Assembly: GCA_009692425.1 (NCBI GenBank)
Contig: SHZF01000001.1
Coordinates: 124,001 to 188,000 of the forward strand
Length of the DNA: 64,000 bases
Reading direction: 5' to 3'
DNA from: Myxococcales bacterium
GTDB lineage: Bacteria > Myxococcota_A > UBA9042
The translations under genes were made by a program, and so were the position numbers. Positions within the stretch are counted from its first letter, which is position 1; every line of letters begins with the position of its first letter. The notes below the pieces were generated by a model. The model was not told the origin of the DNA, ran no database searches, and saw only the letters and a program-made list of their open reading frames with translations. Of this stretch, positions 1 through 9,789 are shown piece after piece.

Positions 1-1
1 C

Positions 2-1267
2 GGGTGCGCGCAGGCCAGCCTGGCCGCATCGATGGCGACGGCCCCCGTCGTGACGCTCGCATTCGGGAGCCTCGCCCTCACCGGACCCGTCGCCAACTTT
101 TTCGCCGCACCGTACGCCGGCGCGATCGCATTGCCGTGGAGCCTCTTCGCAACCGGGGTCGCGGCCATCTCCAACGGCGCAGTCGCCTCAGCCACGGCCG
201 CCGTCACCCCATGGGTCCTGTGGCCTCTGCGAGCGCTCGCATCGACTTCGCCGGCGGACTGGGCCGTGTGGTGGCCCGTGTCTCCGGGCGGCTGGTGCGC
301 CGTGTGCGCCCTGCCGGCGTTGTTGTGGATGGCCTCGTGGACGGCGAAGAAGTGCGTCGCCATCGGTTGCGTCGGTCTTGTCGGGTTGGCCGGCGAGGGA
401 ATGGCCCGGCACGACACTGCGCGGCCGCTCGTCGAAGCCTGGTTCCTCGATGTCGGCCATGGTGACGCCACGCTGCTGCGCCTGGCCGACGGGCGCACGA
501 TGCTGGTCGATGCCGGCGGCGTGGCCGGCGACGGTGGCCGGAGTGGGGATCTTGCCGTGGCACCTGTCCTGCACGGCCTCGGGATCGGCAGAATCGACGT
601 GCTGGTGCTCTCGCACGCGCACCCTGACCACGGCAACGGCCTGGTCTCCATCGTGCGCGCGTTCGACATCGGAGAGTTCTGGTGGAATGGCCAGGGCCCG
701 CTGACGCCCGAGATCACGGCGGCCGTCGCAGAAATGACACGGCGACGGGTGCCCGTGCGCCGATTCGCCGCACGAGACCCCCGCATGTTCGCATTCGGCG
801 CTTCGACTGTGCGCGTGCTGTGGCCTCGCGGGGTCGGGGCGCCGTTCGAGTCCCACCTCGGCCAGAACGACAACTCGCTCGTGCTCGAGGTGTCGATGGG
901 GCCGACGCGCTTGCTCCTGACCGGGGACATCGAGTTCGCCGCGGAGTCGGCCCTGGTCGCCCGCGGTGCCGCTCGCCACGCCGACATCGTCAAGGTGCCC
1001 CACCACGGCAGCTTGACGTCGAGTTCGCCGGAGTGGCTTGCAGCCGTGAGTCCGAAGCTTGCCATTGCCAGCGCCCGGCCTTGGGCGCGGTGGCCGCTGC
1101 CACATTCCGAAGTGCGGGCCAGGTACGTCGCGGCTGGCGCTCCTTTGTGGGAAACGTGGCGCGGAATGGTCCACGTCGAGTTCGGTCCGGACGGCGTCGC
1201 CGCGTCACAAGGGGGACGATCGTTCCATTTGGCGCGCACCGTCCGCGCCTGTAGCGAGGGAACATGA
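2..1267 (+). CDS. comEC: ComEC/Rec2-family DNA internalisation protein, C-terminal part (TM tail plus metallo-beta-lactamase domain); 5' end outside window
   Basis: Frame open from base 2; VLSHAHPDHGNG metallo-beta-lactamase motif, LLTGDIEFAAE, VKVPHHGS typical of the ComEC C-terminus. Confidence 0.85.
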   Translation, partial: GCAQASLAASMATAPVVTLAFGSLALTGPVANFFAAPYAGAIALPWSLFATGVAAISNGAVASATAAVTPWVLWPLRALASTSPADWAVWWPVSPGGWCAVCALPALLWMASWTAKKCVAIGCVGLVGLAGEGMARHDTARPLVEAWFLDVGHGDATLLRLADGRTMLVDAGGVAGDGGRSGDLAVAPVLHGLGIGRIDVLVLSHAHPDHGNGLVSIVRAFDIGEFWWNGQGPLTPEITAAVAEMTRRRVPVRRFAARDPRMFAFGASTVRVLWPRGVGAPFESHLGQNDNSLVLEVSMGPTRLLLTGDIEFAAESALVARGAARHADIVKVPHHGSLTSSSPEWLAAVSPKLAIASARPWARWPLPHSEVRARYVAAGAPLWETWRGMVHVEFGPDGVAASQGGRSFHLARTVRACSEGT

Positions 1268-1512
1268 TCACGCGTGCAGGACCGCGTTTGAGCGCTCAGA
1301 AAATCGGCAACGGCGGCCTCTTCCAAGCCTGGAATACCGGGCACGTCCGCGCATATGGGCAACTGTGCTGGCAGACGTTCACATCGACGGTCGCCCGGTT
1401 CTTGCGTTTGGGGCACGGCAAGAAGCGACCGCCGGCAACGGCGACGTTGGACAAGACTCTGGAGGGGACGCGAACGCGCACAGTGCAGCGATACGCGAGG
1501 ATCCGCGGCGGG

Positions 1513-3675
1513 TCAATGGCGCAAGTTGCGCGCCGCGATCACGGCTCCGCCCATCAGGAGCACGGCACAAAACGAAATCGTTGCGCCGAGGGCGAGTCCC
1601 GGAGCGGAAAACCGCCAAGTCACAAGGTGATGGCCGGTGCTCACGACCACTCCCCGATACGCTCCATCGACCCGAACCGCCTCGGCCGGGGCACCGTCAA
1701 TGGTCGCGTGCCACCCCGCATGGTAGGCGTCGCGCAGGACGACCAACGCCGGTGTCGCCGTCGCCACATCCAACTCGACGTGGTGTGGCCCGATGTCGCG
1801 CAACTGAACCGAGCCGCCCATCGCGGAGACGGGTGCAGGACGGTCGGCAATGACCGTGTCTGGCGGCAGCCCCTCAAGCATCTCGATGGCGGTGCCGGTG
1901 TCGGGCTCCACGTGTACGTGTGCGGGGATGCCTGCCCGGGAATACGGCTGCGGGTGAGCGCGCAGCGTGCGCCCGCCGCTCAAGTGAGCAATCGTGGACC
2001 AGTTTGCGAAAGCCTGCCCGAACTGACGGTCACCATCGTCGTGCAGGACGTGCGACACTGCAGCGCGATCGAGCCACGCCGACGGGCTGCGAACCTGAAG
2101 GTTGATGCTGTAGGCAAGAGCCGCACGCCCCGCGAGGCGATTGCCGTACAGGTTCGCCGTTCGGGTAATCGCCGGCTCGTAGCCCCCAGCGCACGCGACA
2201 CCGTGGGCACCGCACCAGTTCGCCTGACGCAGCGCCGCGGCGGTGGCGAGGCGATGGGCAGTGCCGACGGCTCCGCGCAGGATTGCCCCGTCGTCGGCCG
2301 TCCAGTCCAACGCACTCGAGGGCCTTCGGTGTCCGTCATCGTCGTGGCGTCCGACAAACCGCGCGAGGCCGACCATGGCAATGAGGGCCAGCAGCGTCAT
2401 GCACCACCGCCACAACCCGCTGCGACGGCCAGCGGTTCGCGCGACGCCGGGAAGCGCCCACCCGACCGTCAACGCAAACAGGAGCGATGCCGGTGCCAAC
2501 CAGCGTCCGGGCACACGGAACGTACCAGCGCCAGGAAGCAGGTCGACGACGGCCGGCAACAGCGGACCGTGACTGCCCAAGGACAACGCGAGGAGAATCC
2601 CGATCGCGGCCGCTGCCACGAGGCCAACAAGCCGGTGCGTGCCGATGCCGACTGCGGCGAGCACGACCGCGGCCGGGCCGACGAAAGCCAGCGTCTCGTG
2701 GTACGACATGCCCGGAATCCTCGCGCTCGAACCCCCCAAGGCGGCGTCGTCGAACACGGTGCGCAACGTGGCAATGGGCGCGGAAAACGCAAAGGCAATC
2801 TCGTGAGCGGTGGCGAGCGACCGATTCGACTCCTCCAGGCTGAACGCCGCCGGCAGCCACTGGATCGCACTGAGGGCCGCACCGCCGCCCGCCACAGCCG
2901 CGAGCACGGCAAGGAAGCGCACCGAGGCCGGCATGCCGGAGCGCTCTGGTGCGTTCGACTCGACATGTCCGTGAAACTCCCGGCCGTCCCGCCGGCTGCC
3001 CGCAACCGCTACCAGCGCGAGCAACCCGACGGCACCCAGGTACACGGCCTGCGGGTGGCCAGCCAGTGTCTGCAAACCGGCAACGGTGCAGGCGAGGGCC
3101 ACACCGCGCAGCGTCGGATGGCGGCACGCGCGCAACGTGCTCCACCACAGCCACGGCGTCCACGACCACGCTTGCACGAAGCTGACGTGGCCCGCAAACA
3201 CATGGCCCCACACGGGACCGCAACCCGCCGCAACGGCGCCAACGACCGCCAGGCCGATGGTGTCGTGCCAGGAGCGTTCCGCCGAGGCGTCGCGCCGGAG
3301 CCAGGCCTCGGCCGCGAGTTGCGACGTGCCGATCGCGAGCCACGACACGTGCACGGCGAGCAACACCTCGGACGCCCGGTCACCACACAGGAGTGCGGCG
3401 GCCAGGCTCGGCGGGTACGTCAGCCCGAGTTGAAACGCGTCGTGCAACGCGATGCCGCTGAGTGCATACGGGTTCCAGAACGCAAGCTCGCCCGTGCGCA
3501 GCCACGCGCCGATCAAGCGACGCAGGGGGAACTGGTACGAATACAGGTCCGTGCCGTTGCCCACGTAGCGCGTGGCGCGAAAAAGGCCGACCCACAGCGG
3601 CCACGCCGCAACGCCCGCCGCCAAGACGCCGGCCATGGCAACCGGTGAAATTCGTACCCGGGCGGGCAAGCTCAC
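1513..3675 (-). CDS. YfhO-family multi-pass membrane protein
   Basis: Long hydrophobic protein with Y..QFPLRRLIGAWLRTGELAFWNPYALSGIAL (YfhO-like N-terminus) and GGSVQLRDIGPHHVELDV..YHAGWHATIDG near the C-terminus. Start placed at GTG 3675, just after the upstream ArsA stop; the 3804 ATG would overlap ArsA. Confidence 0.8.
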   Translation of the reverse strand: MSLPARVRISPVAMAGVLAAGVAAWPLWVGLFRATRYVGNGTDLYSYQFPLRRLIGAWLRTGELAFWNPYALSGIALHDAFQLGLTYPPSLAAALLCGDRASEVLLAVHVSWLAIGTSQLAAEAWLRRDASAERSWHDTIGLAVVGAVAAGCGPVWGHVFAGHVSFVQAWSWTPWLWWSTLRACRHPTLRGVALACTVAGLQTLAGHPQAVYLGAVGLLALVAVAGSRRDGREFHGHVESNAPERSGMPASVRFLAVLAAVAGGGAALSAIQWLPAAFSLEESNRSLATAHEIAFAFSAPIATLRTVFDDAALGGSSARIPGMSYHETLAFVGPAAVVLAAVGIGTHRLVGLVAAAAIGILLALSLGSHGPLLPAVVDLLPGAGTFRVPGRWLAPASLLFALTVGWALPGVARTAGRRSGLWRWCMTLLALIAMVGLARFVGRHDDDGHRRPSSALDWTADDGAILRGAVGTAHRLATAAALRQANWCGAHGVACAGGYEPAITRTANLYGNRLAGRAALAYSINLQVRSPSAWLDRAAVSHVLHDDGDRQFGQAFANWSTIAHLSGGRTLRAHPQPYSRAGIPAHVHVEPDTGTAIEMLEGLPPDTVIADRPAPVSAMGGSVQLRDIGPHHVELDVATATPALVVLRDAYHAGWHATIDGAPAEAVRVDGAYRGVVVSTGHHLVTWRFSAPGLALGATISFCAVLLMGGAVIAARNLRH

Positions 3676-3680
3676 GCCCC

Positions 3681-4889
3681 TCAAGAAGTGCCGGCTGAGG
3701 TCAGGAATCGTGCAACGTCGGCCAGCGACCGCAAAGAATCCGGCTCGTCTGCCAGGCGGGGGACCAACGCGACGCGAGCGGCGGCGCCAAACCCAGCGCG
3801 ACACGATGCGACCACGTCTGCATCCTGCGCGGCAATTTGACTCAGGTGGTGTGCGCTTGTCGCCCAGGCGTGCGCGAGTCCCTTGTGACGTTCGCGGTGC
3901 TGCTTGGCCTCGCGTCGCAGCAGCGTTCGGGCGTCCTCGATCGCGGGCTCGAGGTCGGAGCGGATCGCGGCGTACGGAGCCACCCGATTCAGCACCAGCG
4001 CCCCGACAGGGTACCCGTCGCCCGTGAGGTGGCGGTGCAGCGCCAATGCCCGTCGCGCGGACCCCGCCTCGCAGGCCGCGACGATCACGAAGGCCGTATC
4101 GGGCCCGTGCAGCAGCGCGCTCACCTGCTGCGCGCGCTCGACAAAGCCGTCGAAGGTGGCAGACATGTCGCTGAAGAACTCTAGGAGGCTGCTGAACATC
4201 TCGCCGCTCGTGAAGCGCGAGAGACCTCGCATCACCAGCGACCCAGGGCGGAAGGCGCTCGCACGACCACGCGTGCTCGCCCTGGCAACGAGGATACGAA
4301 ACGCAGGAGAATCAAAAAGATCGACGAGCCGATTCGGCGATTCGAGAAAATCGAGCGCGTGCTCCGCCGGCGGGGTATCCAATACGACCAGATCGTGGTC
4401 ACCCGAAGTCGCGGCCTCGAACAGGCGCTCCATGGCCATGTACTCCTGCGATCCAGCCAATGCCGTAGACGCCTGCCGATAGAATGGATGGGCCAGAATC
4501 CGGTCGCGCACGGCTGCCGACGGCGAATGCCGGTCGACCACTCGGTCGAACATGCGCTTCACGTCGAGCATCGCGGCGTCGAGAGGCGCCGCGACGGTGC
4601 AGCCCTCCGCAGCGAATGTAGCAGGCTCGATTCGGCGGACGTGTTCGTCGAGCGTCGCCAGGCCCAGCGCGTTCGCCAGTCGTCGCGCTGGATCGACCGT
4701 GAGCACCAGGGCGCGGCGCCCCTGCTCTGCTGCGGCGACGCCCAGGGCCGCGGAGATCGTCGTCTTGCCGACGCCGCCGGTGCCGATGCACACCAGCACG
4801 CGGCGCGATCCGATCAGGCCCGCAAGGGAATCCAACGCGCCTCCTCGTTTGCTTGTGCACCGCCCGATGTGCTGCCGAAGAGGCGCCAC
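3681..4889 (-). CDS. ArsA/GET3-family anion-transporting ATPase-like protein
   Basis: CIGTGGVGKTTISAALG deviant P-loop, LTVDPARRLANALG, VVLDTPPAEHALDFLESP. Start uncertain (TTG at 4835 with GGAGG is an alternative). Confidence 0.85.
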   Translation of the reverse strand: MAPLRQHIGRCTSKRGGALDSLAGLIGSRRVLVCIGTGGVGKTTISAALGVAAAEQGRRALVLTVDPARRLANALGLATLDEHVRRIEPATFAAEGCTVAAPLDAAMLDVKRMFDRVVDRHSPSAAVRDRILAHPFYRQASTALAGSQEYMAMERLFEAATSGDHDLVVLDTPPAEHALDFLESPNRLVDLFDSPAFRILVARASTRGRASAFRPGSLVMRGLSRFTSGEMFSSLLEFFSDMSATFDGFVERAQQVSALLHGPDTAFVIVAACEAGSARRALALHRHLTGDGYPVGALVLNRVAPYAAIRSDLEPAIEDARTLLRREAKQHRERHKGLAHAWATSAHHLSQIAAQDADVVASCRAGFGAAARVALVPRLADEPDSLRSLADVARFLTSAGTS

Positions 4890-5020
4890 GGTGGCAGGCC
4901 TCGATACACGCGTCGCTGTGCTGCGTCAACGCGCCCAGCCCGGCCGCAGCGGGCCGATTCGGGTCCCGTTCGCTTGGAGCGCGCCGCACACCGCGCTATA
5001 CCTCGCTGTCTGGAGGAACC

Positions 5021-5671
5021 GTGGCCGATGCAACGCAGGCGCTCGTGGACCAGTTGGCGCGGCACGCATTCCGCTTCGCGTCCGGCGAGCCGTTTCGCCT
5101 GGCAAGCGGTGCATTGTCGCGCGTGTACCTCGACTGCAAACAAGTGTCGTTGCGTCCCGACGGCTTGCGAACCATCGGCGTTGCCGGGTACGCGATCGCA
5201 CGGCACCTCGGCGTCGTGGCGGTCGGAGGGCTGACCCTCGGCGCGGATCCGATCGCATGTGCAATCGCTCATCACTCGGCACGTCGCGCACAACCTCTCG
5301 CCGCATTCGTCGTGCGCAAGGAACCCAAGGGCCACGGCACGGCGCGCACCGTCGAGGGGCCGTTGCGGCCAGGATCCGTGGTGGCGGTGGTCGATGATGT
5401 GCTCACGACGGGAGGATCGACAATTCAGGCCATCCATCGCCTGCGAGCGGAGGGCCACTTCGTGCACCACGCGATCGTTCTTGTCGACCGCGGCGCCGGT
5501 GGGTGCGCTGCAATCGAAGCTGAGGGCGTGTGCGTCCACCGCATGACGACCCTGCACGCCGTTGCCTGTGCGGCGGTGCGGCTCGGCCTTGCTCCCATCG
5601 ATGCCGTCAATGGCTCGGAACCGAATGAGAACGTAGGCGTCAATCGAAGCGCCAGGCTACAGAAGTCGTGA
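5021..5671 (+). CDS. pyrE: Orotate phosphoribosyltransferase
   Basis: SGALSRVYLDCKQVSLRPDG, GGLTLGADPIACAI, FVVRKEPKGHGT, VVAVVDDVLTTGGST PRPP-binding motif. GTG start with GGAGG upstream. Confidence 0.92.
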   Translation: MADATQALVDQLARHAFRFASGEPFRLASGALSRVYLDCKQVSLRPDGLRTIGVAGYAIARHLGVVAVGGLTLGADPIACAIAHHSARRAQPLAAFVVRKEPKGHGTARTVEGPLRPGSVVAVVDDVLTTGGSTIQAIHRLRAEGHFVHHAIVLVDRGAGGCAAIEAEGVCVHRMTTLHAVACAAVRLGLAPIDAVNGSEPNENVGVNRSARLQKS

Positions 5672-6203
5672 ACTGTACGCCGATATTGTTGAAATTACTT
5701 ATTATTCGTCCGCCTATCCCGACTTCCATGTGTGGTCGCCCGTACGTGCGGACCTGGTAGCGCACCCCGCCTTCGAGGTGAAAGGCGAGCAAGTCGGACA
5801 ACCGCGTCCAGGCTACGACGAGCCCGGTGCCCAATTCTCCGTAGCCGCGCAACGGACGCCAGGCATCGTTGGCGGTCTCGCCGCCCACGACGACCGCCGC
5901 AGAGAGCCACGGCCCGGGCGTGCCTTGGATTCCCAACTGGGCTTCCGTACCGAAGTAGACAAACCGGGAGTGGCGCCGTGCCGCCCCGCGTACGGCGAGG
6001 CCGGCAGGCGCTCCAGCGATGGGCGCAATCATCGCGACCACGCCCACCTCGCGGGCCCGCACGTCGTTGCGGTCGTAGTCGAGTGCCTGCCCCGCGGGCA
6101 CGAAGCACGCCATCCACAAGAGTGCGGCGACGATGGCCGTGCCCGCGCGCGTTCGCACCCGTCGCGCGCACACAGTGCCCCGCACAGTTGGCCGCGCCCT
6201 CAT
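5640..6203 (-). CDS. Hypothetical secreted/outer-membrane protein
   Basis: N-terminal signal-like segment, glycine/aromatic alternating pattern, ending in ...TTSVAWRFD. 3' end overlaps pyrE convergently by about 32 bp. Confidence 0.55.
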   Translation of the reverse strand: MRARPTVRGTVCARRVRTRAGTAIVAALLWMACFVPAGQALDYDRNDVRAREVGVVAMIAPIAGAPAGLAVRGAARRHSRFVYFGTEAQLGIQGTPGPWLSAAVVVGGETANDAWRPLRGYGELGTGLVVAWTRLSDLLAFHLEGGVRYQVRTYGRPHMEVGIGGRIISNFNNIGVQFTTSVAWRFD

Positions 6204-7687
6204 GCCAACCCAACGTTGCCGACGGTCGTCGCGCGTGCGTCAGGATCCACCGGGTTGGCGGTCTCACCGTGCTGGCTCACATCGAGGCCGAGTGCTTCCT
6301 GCTCGGCGGTCACGCGCAGTCGCATGAACGTCGCGATCGTCCGAAAGAGCGCGTAGCTGCCGCCGAATGCGAATGCCGTCACCAGTGCCAGGGCCACAAG
6401 GTGCGTCAGGAACAGCGCGTGACCGCCGTACAGCAACCCATCGGCTCCTGCCGGATTGACGGTACGCGTCGCCAGGACCGCCGTCAGCAGCATTCCGACG
6501 ATGCCGCCAACCCCGTGGCACGGGAAGACGTCGAGCGTATCGTCCAGTCCTGTGCGCGCCTTCACCCGCACCGCGACATTGCAGGCGACCGCCGCGACGA
6601 CTCCGATCAGCATGCTGCCCCCCACAGTCACGTAGCCAGCGGCCGGCGTCACGGCGACCAATCCGACCACGGCGCCGATGCAGGCGCCAATTGCCGACGG
6701 CTTGATCCCGCGCAGCCCATCGAAAAGGAGCCATGCCAACATGGCGGCGGCGGACGCCGTGTTCGTCGTCAAGAAGGCGTGCACGGCGGTCGCCGATGCC
6801 GCGAGCGCCGACCCGGCGTTGAAGCCGAACCACCCGAACCACAGCATCCCCGTCCCCAAGAGGACATAGGGGATGTGCGCCGGTTGGTGGTTCTGGCCGC
6901 GCAGGTAGTCGGTGCGGCGCCCAAGTACCAGTGCCCCCGCCAGCGCGGCAAAGCCGGCCGACATGTGTACGACCGTGCCTCCCGCGAAGTCGAGCACGCC
7001 CATCTTGCGCAGGAACCCGTCGGGGTGCCAGGTCGAATGCGCCAGTGGGCAGTAGATCAGCAGCGTGAAGGCGACGATGAACACCAAGTACGCGGAGAAC
7101 CGCACGCGCTCCGCAAACGAGCCGGTGACCAAGGCCGGCGTGATGATCGCGAACTTGAGCTGAAACAGCGCAAACACCGCAAGCGGAACCGTTGGGCTGA
7201 GCGCTTCATGCGGCGCGCCTCCGACGCCGCGCAGCAGAAAGTACGTGCGCGGGTCACCCACGACGCCTCCGATGCTCTCGCCGAAGGCCAGCGAAAACCC
7301 GACGACGACCCACAGCAGGCTGACGAGTCCCATCGCGAGGAAACTCTGCAGCATCGTCGACAAGATGTTCTTCGGGCGAACCATGCCGCCGTAGAAAAAC
7401 GACAGTCCCGGCGTCATCAAAAGAACGAGTGCGCTGGCCGTCAGCATCCACGCGGTGTCGCCGGTGTCGATGCGGCCCGGTGGCACCGCGTCGGCAGGCA
7501 TCCAACTGGCGCCAACGCTGCCAAGGAGCAGCAACCCGAACGCGACAGTTGCCTTGGCATTGTGCACGAGGTACCCGACGGCGGCCGCCCCGTGGCCGCG
7601 CAGGCGCGCCTGCTTACTCAAGCGGCGCCACAAGCGCAAGCCACGCCGCGCAACGCTTCCGCTTGCATTCGGTGCCGCGACACGCAC
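6200..7687 (-). CDS. amt: Ammonium transporter (Amt/Mep family); start codon uncertain
   Basis: DTAWMLTASALVLLMTPGLSFFYGGMVRPKNILSTMLQSF, FAGGTVVHMSAGFAALAGALVLGRR, DDTLDVFPCHGVGGIVGMLLTAVLA. Confidence 0.93.
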   Translation of the reverse strand: MRVAAPNASGSVARRGLRLWRRLSKQARLRGHGAAAVGYLVHNAKATVAFGLLLLGSVGASWMPADAVPPGRIDTGDTAWMLTASALVLLMTPGLSFFYGGMVRPKNILSTMLQSFLAMGLVSLLWVVVGFSLAFGESIGGVVGDPRTYFLLRGVGGAPHEALSPTVPLAVFALFQLKFAIITPALVTGSFAERVRFSAYLVFIVAFTLLIYCPLAHSTWHPDGFLRKMGVLDFAGGTVVHMSAGFAALAGALVLGRRTDYLRGQNHQPAHIPYVLLGTGMLWFGWFGFNAGSALAASATAVHAFLTTNTASAAAMLAWLLFDGLRGIKPSAIGACIGAVVGLVAVTPAAGYVTVGGSMLIGVVAAVACNVAVRVKARTGLDDTLDVFPCHGVGGIVGMLLTAVLATRTVNPAGADGLLYGGHALFLTHLVALALVTAFAFGGSYALFRTIATFMRLRVTAEQEALGLDVSQHGETANPVDPDARATTVGNVGLA

Positions 7688-7756
7688 GATAGATCACGCG
7701 CATCACGCGGCAGCCGCCCCGATGGGCTACAGCGGAAAACAGGGGAGGAGCGATAC

Positions 7757-9088
7757 GTGTACGAGGCCTCCGCAGCCGACCCGCGACCGACTCGGCCGAT
7801 CCCTGTGCGAGGCAAGCGGCCACCATGTCGTGCCGTCGATGGCGCGCGCGGCGCAACTGGGATTCCGTACGCCCTTGCCGCCGGCTGCCTGGGATGTTGG
7901 GGCGGAGACGGGACGGACCAGCCCGACGCTGTGCAGCAGGCCGCCGTCTCCGATGCCGGGATGGACGTGGCGAGCGCGCCCGACGCCGACGGTGCCAAGG
8001 ACGCGGCGGATCCGTTCGGTGCTACAGAGCGGTTCTGGATCGACGCAGGCGTCGCAACGGCGAATAAGGACGGCCAAGCCAGCCTTCTCTCCTTTCAAGT
8101 TCCCGCGGGCACGACTTCCGTCGAGATTACCTTCGATGGTCCGGCGGCCACCTTGTTGACGCTGGCGGAACTCTCCGGGCCCGACGGCCGCATCGTCGTG
8201 CCGAAGACCTGGCTCGCGGAGTCGAAGTCGCCGTATCGCTGCACGGTCGCCTGCCCGAACCGCATCGCCGCCGGACCGGGCAGCGCCGCTTTTCTGGTGC
8301 CGAACACGCCCGCCGCGAGCGCTGGCGGTGGCGCGTGGACGTTGAGGGCGTTCGCGTTTTCTGCGCAGGCGCCCGGCACGCCGTTGGCTGTCGATGCGAC
8401 GCTGACGGTCGGCGTCCATGCGGTCAGGCGGCCCGACGTTGCCACGCGCAAGGGGCGCATCGACCTGAACCTCTGCATGAGCGGCGCGTTCGGCATCGGC
8501 GCCGACATCGCGCTGCAGCACGCCCGGATCCAGGACGCCCTGTCCGAAGTGCGCACGTTGTTCGCAGGTGCACGCATCGAGATCGGTGCTGTTCGCGTAT
8601 TCGACACCGTCGTGCCCAGCATGATTGTTCAACACGGGCTCGGCGCCGATGCCGAGATTGGCGACGCGCTGGCGGCGATCGGTGAGGTTCCCGAAGGGGT
8701 CAACATCCTTTTCGTACAGCGCATTTTTGCCGTGACCGAAGCCGGCGCAGTGCCGGTTCTGGGGGTTGCCGGTGGCATCCCGGGTCCCGTTCGCCCCGGT
8801 GGGGGGCGCCGCTCTGGCGTGGTCATCGGTCTCGAGTTGGGCGCCGGCCAGCCCGATGTCCTGGGGCGCACGCTGGCGCACGAGATCGCGCATTGGTTGG
8901 GCCTGTTCCACACGACGGAGGCCCCGCCCGCCAGTGGAATCGGCGCGCACGACGCGATCCCCGATACGGGTGACGATGACGTCAGCAACCTGATGCACTG
9001 GTCTCCGGCGGCTGGCAGCGGCAAGCTGACGCTGCAGCAAACCAATGTGCTGCACGGTCATCCGCTCGTCGGAGCGGGATCTCCTTGA
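7757..9088 (+). CDS. Putative metzincin-type metalloprotease lipoprotein
   Basis: GTG start after GGGGAGGAG; LAAGC lipobox-like motif; HEIAHWLGLFH (HExxHxxGxxH) and downstream SNLMHW (Met-turn-like). ORF-track start at 5732 is a shadow extension. Confidence 0.65.
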   Translation: MYEASAADPRPTRPIPVRGKRPPCRAVDGARGATGIPYALAAGCLGCWGGDGTDQPDAVQQAAVSDAGMDVASAPDADGAKDAADPFGATERFWIDAGVATANKDGQASLLSFQVPAGTTSVEITFDGPAATLLTLAELSGPDGRIVVPKTWLAESKSPYRCTVACPNRIAAGPGSAAFLVPNTPAASAGGGAWTLRAFAFSAQAPGTPLAVDATLTVGVHAVRRPDVATRKGRIDLNLCMSGAFGIGADIALQHARIQDALSEVRTLFAGARIEIGAVRVFDTVVPSMIVQHGLGADAEIGDALAAIGEVPEGVNILFVQRIFAVTEAGAVPVLGVAGGIPGPVRPGGGRRSGVVIGLELGAGQPDVLGRTLAHEIAHWLGLFHTTEAPPASGIGAHDAIPDTGDDDVSNLMHWSPAAGSGKLTLQQTNVLHGHPLVGAGSP

Positions 9089-9159
9089 TGCCGCTGGAGC
9101 CTGGAATCGAGCGGCCGTATGCTACAGGCCGCACGGCACGCCGGCGGTGTGGAGGACGA

Positions 9160-9771
9160 ATGCGCGACCACAGGGCCTTGGCTTCTGCACCGGGCACTTT
9201 GAACCTGGCGCGAATCTGGGCGTGCGGCCTAGCGCTCGCTGTGGGCGCGATGGCTGTGCCGGTTGCTGCGGCGCGTGGTGGCCCAGCGACACCAGCCGGC
9301 TTGCGCTCGTGGCTCGAGGCGGTTGAGGCAGTGCCCGACGCGGCGGCGCTACACCGGGCTGGCGGCTCGTCGGTGGCGAGGACGCTTGATGCCGTGGCCA
9401 GGGACCTCACCGAGCGCAGCTATGCGCGGCACCGGGCGGTGTCGTTCCTCGGGATGCTGCGCGACGCGAACGCCACAGCGCGGCTGCGCGCACACCTCAA
9501 GAATTCCGACGAGGACTTGCGCAGCACGGCGGCTCTGGCATGGCTTGCCGGGCCAGGACGCCGCACGCCCGCGGTGGCCGAACCAGACTTGGCGGCCTTG
9601 CTGGCGGACCCCTCCCCTGCTGTGCGGGCCAGTGCTGCACGAGGTCTGGCGTGGTTCGGCCAGCGCCCGGTCGCCGCCGCATGGGTCGCCAAGCGGCTCG
9701 CTGTCGAGTCCGATGCCCAAGTCAGGGTCGCGCTGGAGTCTTCGCGGCGTGCGCTCCTGCGCGTTCCCTGA
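9160..9771 (+). CDS. HEAT-repeat-like secreted protein
   Basis: GGAGG before ATG 9160; signal-like segment; repeated helical units (RHRAVSFLGMLRDANATARLRAHLKNSDEDLRSTAALAWLAG; LADPSPAVRASAARGLAWFG). Confidence 0.6.
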   Translation: MRDHRALASAPGTLNLARIWACGLALAVGAMAVPVAAARGGPATPAGLRSWLEAVEAVPDAAALHRAGGSSVARTLDAVARDLTERSYARHRAVSFLGMLRDANATARLRAHLKNSDEDLRSTAALAWLAGPGRRTPAVAEPDLAALLADPSPAVRASAARGLAWFGQRPVAAAWVAKRLAVESDAQVRVALESSRRALLRVP

Positions 9772-9789
9772 TTCGTCTCAGCCATGCCG

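Noticed and set aside
845-862. GTTCGAGTCCCACCTC resembling a tRNA T-arm
   Set aside because: Lies inside comEC coding sequence and no cloverleaf can be drawn.
1264-3648. 794-aa plus-strand ORF opposite YfhO
   Set aside because: Antisense shadow; low-complexity Arg/Gln-rich translation.
5732-7756. N-terminal extension of the 1118-aa ORF ending at 9088
   Set aside because: It runs antisense to amt; a GTG at 7757 with a strong ribosome-binding site gives a sensible lipoprotein start.
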